Positions 24,430-34,142 of a stretch of DNA of 64,000 nt are shown here, piece after piece. Numbering within the stretch: position 1 is the stretch's first letter; each line of letters begins with the position of its first letter. A program made the position numbers and the translations under genes. The DNA is from Prosapia bicincta (taxonomy: Eukaryota; Arthropoda; Insecta; Hemiptera; Cercopidae), in NCBI GenBank assembly GCA_036971475.1, contig JBAIZL010000001.1:102017850-102081849 (forward strand). Direction: 5' to 3'. Below the pieces are notes generated by a model, which worked only from the letters and a program-made list of their open reading frames with translations, was not told where the DNA came from and did not search any database.

Positions 24430-25960
24430 CTCTCGTGAATGTATGACCTGCAGATTAACGGATCACAATAGTTGATCAAAGTCTCCTTCGGGGTTGATTG
24501 TAGAAAGTCTTCAAAACTAAATAACGGGCAAATATTATTACACAGACCGGTGACATTTAATAAAGTTGAAAATTGTCCTCTCACTCTAAACACACACTAT
24601 GCAAAAACACTATATCTCCACCCGTATTATACATAGCTGTGGAAGAGTCCATGTGAGAGGTGAGTGGACGAGTCCAAGCGAGTTGGACTGATCCATAATT
24701 ACGTCACAACTACGAATGTTGATTACAGCACGGCGGGTGATACCGTATGTAGAGGTAAACACATCGTATCCGATGAGAAGTTTAAATACAAGTTAACACA
24801 TAATATAAAATGCATAGCCCTGGTTATTACATAGTAGCCCCGTTGTGTAGCCCTACCAGTGGTTAACACAAAATATCCGATGCCAGGGCTGACTAGAGTA
24901 GGTTGATTACAAACTAACACATAATAGTCTGGCTAACGGTTATTAAATAGTACCTGTTGCATAGACAATAGATACCCAACCCTGAATCAAATACATACCC
25001 TGACAACCGATACATGGCCTAACAACAGAGCTAGATCAAATGGCTAACGTTTCAACTATACAACATTACGCTAAACTTAGCCGACCAACATACGCGAAGT
25101 TCAAACGAACAACATTTACACCAAGCTCAAATAGGCTACGGCCAGATCAACGTTTCAGCTAATCAACGTTGAAAAACTTACGCTAATCAACCAGCAAACT
25201 GACACCTGGTTCAAATAGGCCTATGGTTAGTGAAGGCACCGGCAAAAGCCTTAGGCCTTAGACAATATATAGATAGCTACAAACGCTTACCAAAATATCT
25301 CACATATTGTCTAGGTATAGTGTATCAATTACAGCATACTAACTAAGGTAAAGCTACCTTGGAGGTAGGCCCAAGGTAACGCTACCTTGAGGCCCTAGGT
25401 AAAGACACCGTCGAGTTAGGTCGTAGGTATAGCCACCCAGGAGTCAGGTCGTAGGTAAAGCCAGTTTGGAGTGGTAAAACAACTACCAATCAATAACCTA
25501 ACACAATAGTATACAGCCTGTATTAAACCATTATGTGTGTTACCCAACAAACTGTATTAAACCAATAAGCATGGACACCTACATTCTCTCTGTATTAATC
25601 CAATATCTATGTTACCCTACATTAGCCTACAGATTGTGTTTAGCCAATATGCACGTGAACCTGTATTAAGTATATATGGGTGTTAACCTACATAGGCATA
25701 CATACTGTGTTAGGTCGAAATACCTGTAAATCTACACACATTCTGTATTAAACCAATATGTATGATACGGTACATAGGCCTACAAGTCAATAAACAGTGT
25801 TATTACGCTTCATTGCAGGTGTAGATCATACACACAGCTCGACAAATAAATGCTTGTTTAAAACCTTTACAGTAATATTGTTACGACCGCAATAGCACAC
25901 TCTGGACATAACCGCAGCAAATGACGTCAAACACAATGTCGGTCAAGACGGCGTCTAACA
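24430..25960. other. Gene-poor part of the viral element with degenerate minisatellites
   Basis: No supported coding sequence on either strand. Two diverged copies of an AACACATAATA...GGTTATTA motif lie at about 24795-24850 and 24915-24970. A CTACCTTGAGG-like repeat lies near 25350-25480. At 25505-25790 about seven degenerate copies of a CTGTATTAAACCAATATG motif recur every 40-60 bp. This is where a virion gene block could have stood, but that is inference. Confidence 0.6.
25505..25790 (+). repeat. Degenerate minisatellite (CTGTATTAAACCAATATG motif)
   Basis: The motif is seen near 25518, 25551, 25588, 25634, 25663 and 25745 with one to several changes each. The copies are separated by GTTACCnnACATAGGC-like spacers. 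Confidence 0.7.
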
Positions 25961-26304
25961 CTATGTTGATAGTAGCTCTTTAACAACACTACTTTGGCGC
26001 ATCGGTGTAACTGAAGGTCCAGGCTCATCTGTTGATTCAGCTATTACTTCGGTATCGATGAATTTCGGAACATGGATTTGTGAAGCATCATCCTCCATGT
26101 CTACATCCATTTCTTCTTCTTTTTTAATTTCCATTTTCGGCTGTGGACGACGAATTTTCGAAATTTCCTTAATGATAGGGCTATATTGTTAGTCAAAATC
26201 CGTTCAGCATCTGCATCGCCAAACTTTATCTGCAGATACTTTCTCTTGATGTTCTCCCTCAAACGGGCGATCTCAGAGATAACTTGCTCCTCCTTTGGTG
26301 TCAT
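25961..26304 (-). pseudogene. Frameshifted small viral protein with coiled-coil N-terminus
   Basis: The ATG at 26304 opens a charged helical segment (MTPKEEQVISEIARLREN and on) of about 40 residues. The natural reading then moves to another frame near 26190. There it continues through a Pro/Lys and then very acidic stretch (EEEMDVDMEDD) to a TAG at 25961-25963. The original protein was about 110 residues or longer. A charged helical N-terminus of this sort is seen, as I recall, at the start of some Polinton-associated virion proteins, so this may be the stump of a structural gene. That link is weak and needs a profile search. It follows the small ORF at 26343 with about 40 nt between them. 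Confidence 0.45.
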
Positions 26305-26342
26305 ATTGCGAAATGAACAGTAATTCGACTATTAAATAGCTT

Positions 26343-26603
26343 TTAAGACAGTTCCAAAGATCGAAAAAACACAGCGTAACGCTTTTCACGCAATAGGTAC
26401 TGCACAACCTGCGATGCGGACGCTTTCATCAATTTCGAATTGCTCCACGATAAACCTCGGCAGTATCTGTACATGTTGTTATCAAAATAGGGTATACTTT
26501 CCACCTTCTCGGCGCATCTAAAGACAAAGGTACGTTTTATATTTTCACGCCATTACGGTATTTCGGCTACTATTAGATTATCATCTCTGGGCATATCTTG
26601 CAT
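26343..26603 (-). pseudogene. Small viral ORF with one in-frame stop
   Basis: The ATG at 26603 begins 6 nt after the stop of the GT14-like ORF, in the same frame, and the reading runs 86 codons to a TAA at 26343-26345. A single TAA at 26553-26555 (after codon 16) interrupts it. The part after the stop is Lys/Arg-rich, with three spaced cysteines and FDNNMYRYCRGL. I do not recognise it. It may be the continuation of the upstream gene or a separate small product. Confidence 0.45.
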
Positions 26604-26609
26604 GTACCG

Positions 26610-27491
26610 TTATAGCGTCGGTATAGAGTTTTCGAGAAGATAACTATTCAAAAGCAGAAACTCATCAGTATTTGCCCCCGTGTATGAACACCACATTTGA
26701 AGCTGCCTACGATCGACAACAGTATATTTAGATCCGTCAAAAGACAAGCCGAAATGATGGCACTGATTAGGCACCGTCGGTAGGGCGGCCTTTAGAAATT
26801 CGGTTGTAAACACACCTTGTGCCTTATTATTTACAGCCTCGTAAAATTTACCTCTACTGCGTAAAGGTAGCGACGAAGGTCTAGGACCGTATTTCACATT
26901 GTAGCTAATGTCTACACAACACTTTACACCGCTGATAAGCTTGTACGCCTTTATAGGACCGACTATGGGAATTGTCCTTTCCGTGATTACTACACAACGG
27001 GACGCGTACGGCAATGAACAGCTGTACTGTAACATGTCGAGGTATACTTGCGTGTACTCTATACCTCCGTGACTGAGAGTCAAAGTCCGATTGAAAAAAT
27101 CAGGAAACGGCCGGAATCTGGATACCAAGTTTTGCGGATGGCGAACAGTTCCTTTCAACATGTGTTCATTGTATAATATCAATTCAAATGGTACACCTCC
27201 TTTATCACATTCGTGCATGAACCTAATCCAAATGTCTCGATTATAAATTCTATTTGCGGATGTGATCATTAACAGAATTATAGGCGGTAAGCTCTTGCTG
27301 TACGATCCGAACCGCTTATGTCTCCAGCAGCGCCTATTAAATACATGTCCATGTCTATTCGTACGGCTACAGTAGTTTCCGCAAAACCTCTTCTTATCGG
27401 GATAATAGAAACAACATAAATTTGATTTTGGTGTTTTCGTAGTGCCGCTATTAGCATATGGCGAAATATCATTATAAGTGTATATACGCAT
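26610..27491 (-). CDS. Putative GT14-like (core-2/I-branching type) glycosyltransferase with Cys/His-rich N-terminus
   Basis: The ORF has 293 codons without lesions. Its ATG overlaps the ATPase stop (TAATG), suggesting expression coupled to or following the ATPase. Residues 24-58 hold a possible zinc-binding cluster (C26, C27, C37, C41, C55, H58, with RRCWRHK). From residue 70 the sequence follows the layout of GT14 enzymes. It has a hydrophobic strand ILLMITSA, a helix RDIWIRFMHE, FELILYNEH, and a central RCVVITERTIPI where GT14 has the conserved SE/TE-x-C/T-x-P-I block. Late GSKYTVVDRR and TDEFLL match the substrate/acidic region. GT14 enzymes transfer GlcNAc or xylose, and a viral copy could modify a virion or host glycan. 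No signal anchor is present, unlike cellular members. The family call is from motif memory and unverified. Confidence 0.5.
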   Translation of the reverse strand: MRIYTYNDISPYANSGTTKTPKSNLCCFYYPDKKRFCGNYCSRTNRHGHVFNRRCWRHKRFGSYSKSLPPIILLMITSANRIYNRDIWIRFMHECDKGGVPFELILYNEHMLKGTVRHPQNLVSRFRPFPDFFNRTLTLSHGGIEYTQVYLDMLQYSCSLPYASRCVVITERTIPIVGPIKAYKLISGVKCCVDISYNVKYGPRPSSLPLRSRGKFYEAVNNKAQGVFTTEFLKAALPTVPNQCHHFGLSFDGSKYTVVDRRQLQMWCSYTGANTDEFLLLNSYLLENSIPTL

Positions 27492-28180
27492 TATAAATCT
27501 TTTACGAATGAATCAAACCCGATTCTATATCGACCCTGATCTATATCGCTGTCTTTATCTATTACTATAAAACCGAATTTCTCCTTCCAGGCTGTTGCGC
27601 AGAGCTTTTTGAAAGTGTTAAACGACACGTCCGTGCGTACGTGATCCGAATGAATGTGTCTTAAATTCATATCGTCCTGTTTAAATACAACAACCAGATT
27701 GGTATTGTCTCGGAATAAATGTTTGGGAATCCTACTGTACGTTTGGCCGAGATAAAAAGAATCAATTGAGCTATGTCTCCCCATACTGAAGTAATTACGT
27801 ATATTATCATGTTTTTCACACTGTATACCGTCAAAAATCATAATGGAATTCGGTTCCGCTTCATGTGGATTGATGATGTTGTCGTTATCACTGTACGGAA
27901 AATAACCGATACCCGATTCTTCCATCACCTTAGACAGAAACTCATATTTCGGTTGGTGAAGTGATTTTGAAAAAATATATATGTTGGCGAACTTCAGCCC
28001 GTTTGCCTCGAACAAAAGATTAAAAATTACATTTGTTTTACCGCAATTTGAAGGACCACACACAATTGCTCTAATAGTGTTGGGCAATAGGGGACTGTGT
28101 CAAATTCGTTTCTCCTTTTCACCTACATAAGCGTCGAAATTATGTAGCTGCATCGTATATGGAGCAACCACTACACGCAT
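27491..28180 (-). pseudogene. A32/FtsK-HerA-like DNA-packaging ATPase, one upstream in-frame stop
   Basis: The readable core (28087-27491, 198 residues) has Walker A GPSNCGKT at about residue 11-18. It continues with the Polinton-typical IYIFSKSLHQPKYEFL, and then Walker B IMIFDG near 82-87. It then has YFSMGRHSSIDSFYLGQTY, and KHLFRDNTNLVVVFKQDD near the end. The family powers genome packaging into the capsid. The only upstream ATG in frame is at 28180, and a TGA at 28100-28102 lies between it and Walker A; no ATG occurs just before the Walker A block. The residue after the Walker B Asp is Gly where an acidic residue is usual. The gene sits between integrase and the GT14-like ORF. The family assignment is firm; activity is doubtful. 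Confidence 0.88.
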
Positions 28181-28261
28181 CTCGAAAGACGTAACCAGAA
28201 TGAATCAATTGTGTGAAAAACCTGATATTTATTTTCGAAACATATATTCTATTGCAGTATA

Positions 28262-28440
28262 AAGCAATTGTGACACATTGACTCTGCAACTAGTACTTTT
28301 CCATTGACGTCATCGCATGCTCGTGGCCGGATGCGTGTAAGGTCAGTTGGGACAAAGCAATTGCGACCAGTACGTTTCCATTCACGTCATCGCTTGCACA
28401 TGGCCGGATGGGCGCAGCTGGCCGGATGTGGTAAATTGTT
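28262..28440. repeat. ~80-bp imperfect tandem duplication at the integrase 3' end
   Basis: AAAGCAATTG(T/C)GAC and CATT(G/C)ACGTCATCGC(A/T)TGC followed by GGCCGGATG occur near 28262-28335 and again near 28355-28415. A third short GGCCGGATG lies near 28420. The duplication makes up the last ~40 codons of the integrase, beyond its chromodomain. Confidence 0.75.
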
Positions 28441-29483
28441 TCACAGTATAAGTTTATTTTATCTACCCACGAGTTGTGCTTTTTATCGAAACTTTGCCAT
28501 TTCACAAGAAGCTTATCTCCTTTCCGGCGCAAAACCTTTTCCACCAAATAAACGTCGCCAACATTTGTTCGACTTAATTCTTCAGCATGAAACCCACCTT
28601 TTAATATTTCACCTCTCGAATCTTGTAAAATGTAGGTTTTAGGTGAGGATGGTACAACAGCAAACACGGTAAATACTTCTTGCGTCCAGTTTGGATAAAA
28701 TCCTTTCGAAAAAACTTTTTTGTATTTGGATATTCTAACTCTATCGTCTACCTGGAATGATCGCGATTGAGGTATAGTACGACTATTTACTTTGTCTTTT
28801 ATTCTAGCCAACAGCATTGCTTCATGTTTTTTTCTCACCTGACACGGTTTCATACCAATAGTACTGTGTACGGTTTTGTTGTATGACTTTACAATATCAT
28901 CTAAAAAATCAGTCCATTTATGACTACCGCGAGCCGTGAATTCTAACCACATTTTACTTTTCAAAGTTCTGTTTAACCTTTCTACGTTGGAAGCTTTTTT
29001 CTCGGTGTAAGTGTGATAGTGATTAATTTTATAGGTTTTCAATACGTTTTGAACAGATTTGTTAAACCATTCTCTACCCTGATCGGTCTGAAAATGCTTC
29101 ATACTGTGTTTCTCTAGTATAGGCTTTAATGCTGACACTACTTCGGAACCGGTTTTAGATTTTATCGGCACCGCAAACGCAAATTTTGATAAACAGTTAA
29201 TCATAGTCAATATATACTTATAGCCTTTGTTTTCCTTTGCATAGGGAATCATCTCAACTAAATTAGCTTGATAAAGATCGTTAACACCTTTCAAAGTAAC
29301 ACTAAGTGTTTTAAAATTTCTACGAGCCGACTTATGAAGCTCGTTAACAATAGCACGTCTAACCTTGATTTTACTTTTGGTACTTTTAAACCAACTGACT
29401 AGGTTTCCATCAACACTCAGGAGGTACAGTCCGAAGTCGTTCTTGTTTTTTGGAAGCTTCCCCGGGAATGTGAAGCATTCCAA
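28290..29483 (-). CDS. Polinton retroviral-type integrase with C-terminal chromodomain
   Basis: The uninterrupted ORF has 397 codons. Residues 45-80 carry the ELHKSARRNFKTL lead-in and the first catalytic block YQANLVEM, where the usual Asp is Asn74 (codon AAT). The second block is QTDQGREWFN with Asp134 and the third is NVERLNRTLK with Glu168, a spacing of 33 residues. HSTIGMKPCQV near 207-216 and a basic region follow. A chromodomain at about 311-343 (VYLVEKVLRR, LLVKWQSFD, SWVD) may tether the enzyme to chromatin. Integrases of this type insert the linear viral genome. The Asn substitution should abolish strand transfer, so this copy is probably inactive although open. The C-terminal tail is extended through a tandem duplication. 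Confidence 0.9.
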   Translation of the reverse strand: MECFTFPGKLPKNKNDFGLYLLSVDGNLVSWFKSTKSKIKVRRAIVNELHKSARRNFKTLSVTLKGVNDLYQANLVEMIPYAKENKGYKYILTMINCLSKFAFAVPIKSKTGSEVVSALKPILEKHSMKHFQTDQGREWFNKSVQNVLKTYKINHYHTYTEKKASNVERLNRTLKSKMWLEFTARGSHKWTDFLDDIVKSYNKTVHSTIGMKPCQVRKKHEAMLLARIKDKVNSRTIPQSRSFQVDDRVRISKYKKVFSKGFYPNWTQEVFTVFAVVPSSPKTYILQDSRGEILKGGFHAEELSRTNVGDVYLVEKVLRRKGDKLLVKWQSFDKKHNSWVDKINLYCETIYHIRPAAPIRPCASDDVNGNVLVAIALSQLTLHASGHEHAMTSMEKY

Positions 29484-29534
29484 GGCCTATCCTCCCAGGC
29501 GATCAGTTTTTGTCGTTCAATTTTACTTTTAATC

Positions 29535-29800
29535 CCATCCACACACACATTCAGTCTTATAGACGATTAAGTCGAGACAGAGGACCATTCAACCTAGGTT
29601 TCACACACACACACACTCGTGCAACAAATATTTTATACCATTTGCAAAAAGGTATTTTATTCAATACAAACACACAATCTGTCAAAACAGAAGCTATATT
29701 CTCTTGTTGCTACAACACTTATCCATTCACATAACCTTATAGGCGATTAGACCGTGACAGAGGGCCCATTCATTCAGCCTAGGATCTCCACACAGCATAG
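29535..29800. repeat. Direct repeat pair between integrase and PolB, period ~186 bp
   Basis: CTTATAGACGATTAAGTCGAGACAGAGG with CATTCAACCTAGG near 29555-29605 parallels CTTATAGGCGATTAGACCGTGACAGAGG with CATTCAGCCTAGG near 29735-29785. CA-rich tracts accompany both. The gap contains no supported gene. It could hold the PolB 3' end and integrase promoter signals, but none is clear. Confidence 0.7.
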
Positions 29801-29865
29801 GTCATACAAAAACTAAAATGGAACGACTTGATTTCACAACATAATACCGTTCAGGATGATGGGAA

Positions 29866-32800
29866 TCATTCTAGGCGTGGAACCTTACAGTACCCATAAG
29901 GTAGCGTATCAAAATCCCCGTTACGTTTTCTTTTCGCACCTGTGGCTCTGAACAATTTTGTTTCACACACAGTAACAACACCATGATCCTTTCTGCGACG
30001 TATACGCGATTCATCGACCGTTATGCTATCCTCGTCTGTTTGTTCATTCAATACTAGTTTCTTTAAAGAATCGAAATTTAAATAACCTGAGGTGCGGAGA
30101 TTTAAAGTCAGTCCTTTAGTTTTGCAAACTGTAACGGTTTTGTCATTTTCTGGACACATTACCTTGTAGCCGTACGTTTTCGGACCTCCCGAAACAAACT
30201 CTGTAATGTATGCAGAAGGACCATAGTCCGCCAGTTCGTCTGTCATCTGCCCCAAGTAGTCTCCTGTCGATATATCGTGCGTACCGTCTTTGTGGAGATA
30301 AATGACACTATCTGTGTCGTAATAGAGGAACTGTGATCCCAGCACGTCCTAATACTCATAGAGCTTAAGACGAGCATGGACTGTAGTGAATGCAGCGAGA
30401 ACGACATTTACTGTTGGTAGTACATCACAGGCGTTGTCAGTGTAACACCAGTTCACTACGACAACGTCCTGGTTAACCTCTTGTATATTGATTACATCAA
30501 TTGACGGCGACGTTAACAAGTTGAACAGTTCATTAGGCTCTCTTACTATTGTAGTCTTTGCCTGGTTTTCACGTTATCCAAACTTACCCCAAAAGGAGTT
30601 TAACATTAGTTTAGCCAACGACCTGGCACCAGGATTTTTTTCAATTTTCAACGGGTCAAGTCTAACCCCTTCGTTGTCGAAATAGCTTTGGACATAGTCT
30701 ATTTTGTCTTGTTCAGAACGACACCATTCTGGGTAACCTGGAGCCTCCTGCTTTATTTTTAAAAATGTATTAATATAGTCGGTAAACAGTCCGTTCCCTT
30801 TGTCAAATGAAGCCATTTCGTATTGCCAGAGCTCATACATTTCTAATATCACGTAACCTTTCTGCACAGCTTTGCGTATCTAATCCATAGTCCATGTTCC
30901 TGTCAACGCCCGTTCGTCAAGAGAGTGAGTACAGTCTCCAGGTATAAGGTTCTCGCCACATGTACGGCATAGGATGAACATCAATTTATCGTTCATCCTG
31001 AACGGCAGCACTGGATGATACAGATCCCGAGGAGGTAGGACCATACATTTCAGGAGGCCGTCAGCAGACATTCCGACTGCTCTACACTCATTATTACCGA
31101 CGTGTATTATCGGATGTCCTATCGGATATTCGCGGTACTTACACACCCAGGGATACAAGGAGCAAACATCGATGTACCGAATTTTCTCGTTCTCCTGACA
31201 CATATGGTACGATTTTACATTCCCCGTACGACCGCCGAAAAACGCGTCTCGAGGGTTTAGTGGTGTGAGGTGCATTAGACGGTGGGAATCAAGGTATGTC
31301 ATAGTTTTGTTTAATTTTTTCTTCCTATAAAATTCACACTCCCACATCTCGACAACATTATAATGACGGAACAACTTAGCCATCTTAGCTTTAGTCCTGA
31401 TTAGTCGTGCACTATGAGTGTCTGACGGGTCGTCGATGAGAGGTGAATCACGCCCAAATGTGTAACAGTTTGGACATCCGTGCCAGTAACAGCCGTGAAA
31501 TTCATATACGGTCTTCGTTCGGTCACATAGTCCGTCGACCTTTATACCGTCTACTTTAATTTCACGACCTCTACCGGCATGCTCCAGTCGATAGCCGTTC
31601 TGGTCTTCGATCCATACGAGCCACTGTAGAGCGATGGCGGATTGATTATCGACGCGTCTGTACCCATTCTTTGGCAGTATGCCTATTGTGTTTGGCTTGA
31701 GAAAATTTCTTCTGAACGCTAGGCTACACGCGCTAGCAATAGTGACGGCCTCGAGAAACGGATCTACATTGCATTCCTGCAAGAACGACGCACGAAACTT
31801 TATACAGGCTTGAGCTAATATATCAACATCAGAGAGGCAATATTCGAATATTTCCGTTTGAAAATTGAACACATAACCGTTGGAGACCTGTTCATCGTAC
31901 CACTTTAAGAATTTTGTATTGTTCTTTTCGAACATTGAGTCAGGACAGTAGTATTCCTTTCCAGGAGTAGGACCTACATAATTTTCATTGGCCACTGTAT
32001 TGAAAAGGTGAGGAAAGTAACCTTTCTTTTTTCGGGAGGTAGGTCGAACGCTTCAGGGAGTTTAGACAATGTCATTGGCATATAGTTTAGAGAATCGATA
32101 AACTTTACGTTATCGATCTCAATCAAAATAATCCTAGTTCCACGCATTATCAATTCAGGTGTAAACTGAGTTTCTTCCAGAACGTATTTCAAAAGGAATT
32201 GAAAATCAAATGCCTGTCCATTATGAGCGATAACGCACACCTTTTTAAACGTTTTACGCACATCTATTATGTAGGCCATGAACCCGTCAACTGGACTCTC
32301 TTTAAAAACACGAGTTCGTGGCGTACAATTACGACAGCGTTCGCCATTTATGCATTTCCAACAGTACTGTTGAGAAATGCATAAATTTACCCTGTGAACG
32401 TGAGCGCTATCAAGGACTTCGTCTTGACGCGTTTCCAGATCGAAAAAAAGAAACATGAAATCTTTAACTTGAGGCTTTTGGGTATTGATTTTCATGTAAC
32501 AACGATGGTTAGCCGGTTTGTACTCTAAGCACATTTTACAATAAACCTCTCCACACTGATGTGTGGTTTTACGATCTAGAGTAAATATTACCTTCTCACA
32601 CATTAAACATTTTCTAATATACTTGCAAACGCTTACGGAATGTGTGTTGTAACATTGCTGGTTCATAAAGTGACGGTTACAGTCACCGCATTGAATACCT
32701 CCGTTGTCGTCTAGCACACACGGCGGAGACCGTTTACAAGAATAACAGATAGCTGAACATCTGTGTTTGCCTAGAGTGATGTACGGTGTTCGACATGCTT

Positions 32801-33551
32801 CACAGTAGAAATGACACGCAAACGCGCTAGTTAAACTGGTAATCACATTAAAATGGGACTTGTGAAATAGCAAATTTATTTTATACTTGGTATTGTTCAC
32901 ATTACCTTCAAATAACACATGCCTACCTCTACTACCGTAACTGTACACCGTGATTTTATATTCTGTCAAATGATTTTGAAACGCTTGTAACTCATTCACA
33001 CCGGCACCTGACTCGGTAATTTCTACATTAGCGTCAGCCATTAGTTGCTGTGCCCTAACTGTCTGACGTTTACCTTTGTTCTGTATTATAGCTTTATATT
33101 CTTTGTCATTTTGCGCCCGAGCAATGCCAACCACAAGAGCACAAGGCAAGCACAAAGCATCTTTATTTTTAATTACAACGATTTCCGTTCTGCTGTGACA
33201 CTCTTCGTCAAAGTTATTGTAAATCCCACGCCTACGTCGACCCCGGCCTACAGGTACTCTAACCTTGGTACACGATACCTGGAAGGTATCACCTGACATA
33301 AATCCCTCAACGTTACTCAGGACTATTCCGCCAAAAACGCTCCAAAGCGTGTCTGACTTTATTTCCGAAGCAGGTCTGAAGGCTACGTACCCAGGTGTAC
33401 GATTCTTAAAGTTTATGCTAGTCATAGTAAAACCAAGTCGATCTTCGTCTGTTGTACCCCTAGTCACAGATTCAACCAACTCTTTAAGTCCCTGTCTAAC
33501 CCATTCAATCTCTCCTACACCTTCAGGGGGTGTATTGAATTTAAAAACCAT
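29866..33551 (-). pseudogene. Protein-primed family B DNA polymerase (Polinton pPolB), disabled
   Basis: The first product ATG is probably 33551, because the upstream ATG at 33617 lies in a likely 5' intron. The N-terminus (about 1-330) has an NKDALCLPCALVVGIARAQ block and then a long Cys/His zinc-binding section. Exonuclease motifs follow: FFDLETRQ (near 32440), AHNGQAFDFQFLL (near 32215) and YCLSDVDILAQAC (near 31835). Polymerase motif A is YIDVCSLYP (near 31170), motif B LMLNSFWGKFG (near 30585) and motif C YYDTDS (near 30320). Also present is GCYWHGCPNCY. Lesions are a one-base frameshift in an A-run near 32020, and in-frame stops at 30880-30882, 30574-30576 and 30349-30351. All are single-step changes. 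The enzyme would replicate the viral genome from a protein primer. Confidence 0.93.
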
Positions 33552-33644
33552 TTTATTCCCGTATAAACGGAATTTCTTTACATAGGTTTGCACATTAGAA
33601 AAAATATACACGGTCATAATATAGGTTTTATTTTAAGAAGTCAA

Positions 33645-33740
33645 ATTAGAAACAGAGATAGGATAACAATCACACTTACCTCTTTGCAGTCAGAATGAGA
33701 CCCGAGTATACTGTGCTAACTGTTATATAGCTAACTGTTT
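33645..33740 (-). promoter_or_regulatory. Proximal PolB promoter with 5' splice donor
   Basis: On the minus strand a TATATAA box (33729-33723) is followed about 30 nt on by a TCATTCTGAC initiator-like site and then GAGGTAAGTG, a strong splice donor at 33679. Splicing from here to an acceptor upstream of the 33551 ATG (for example near 33570) would remove the 33617 ATG. This is an inference from signals; no transcript is available. Confidence 0.55.
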
Positions 33741-33840
33741 ATTAGAAACAGAGATAGGATAACAATCACACTTACCTCTTTGCAGTCTGAATGAGACCGG
33801 AGTATACTGTCCTACCTGTAATATACGGGTTTATATAGCA
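33741..33840 (-). promoter_or_regulatory. Distal duplicated PolB promoter with 5' splice donor
   Basis: This is a near-exact copy of the proximal unit with a 96-bp period. It has TATATAA (33837-33831), an initiator-like TCATTCAGAC and a GTAAGT donor at 33775. Two start sites could therefore give transcripts with the same 3' part. Confidence 0.55.
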
Positions 33841-33854
33841 ACCTGTTTAGAGTG

Positions 33855-34015
33855 GGAGACATAGGTCAGCGATTTCTAATCCTTTCACTCCACGACACAA
33901 CCGCGAGTAGGAGTGAAAGTTCAACGATTTCACACTGCACGACACAACCTCGAGTGCGGGAAAAGGTCAATGATTTCTAAACTTTCCGTTGCGTGACACA
34001 GCCGCTTTGGGCAAC
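33855..34015. promoter_or_regulatory. Three ~50-bp repeats in the divergent control region
   Basis: The pattern GTCAnCGATTTCnnA...CACGACACAACC(G/T)CGAG occurs three times with changes between the leftward and rightward TATA units. The position and repetition suggest binding sites for a shared activator, or an origin-like function. Confidence 0.5.
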
Positions 34016-34142
34016 TACGTCATGGGAACTACACAAAGGACGCGTGGAGAGTTGCACAGTATATAAGCCGGTACCAACATACAGAGAGCATCAGTCTTCA
34101 GCGTTTTGCAGTTAGGTACGTTGTGTGTGATTTATCTTAATT
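34016..34142 (+). promoter_or_regulatory. Rightward promoter with TATA box, initiator and splice donor
   Basis: TATATAAG at 34060-34067 is followed about 30 nt later by an initiator-like CATCAGTCTTCAG (34089-34101). A GTACGT donor lies at 34116, shortly before the ATG at 34143. Unspliced RNA would express the small ORF. Splicing from 34115 to an acceptor at 35295 (atttatttcag), just before the RING exon 1 ATG, could instead express the right RING gene. Both uses are inferred. Confidence 0.6.

Noticed and set aside
27278..27472. 64-codon minus-strand ORF overlapping the start of the GT14-like ORF
   Set aside because: It has a plausible composition but ends within the same region. The main frame has a Cys/His cluster and continues into the conserved domain, and its ATG is coupled to the ATPase stop. 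Left as a shadow frame, though a frameshift cannot be excluded.
28304..28642. 112-codon plus-strand ORF opposite the integrase
   Set aside because: Antisense shadow of the integrase C-terminus and its tandem duplication.
33265..33585. 106-codon plus-strand ORF opposite PolB
   Set aside because: Antisense shadow of the polymerase N-terminal region.
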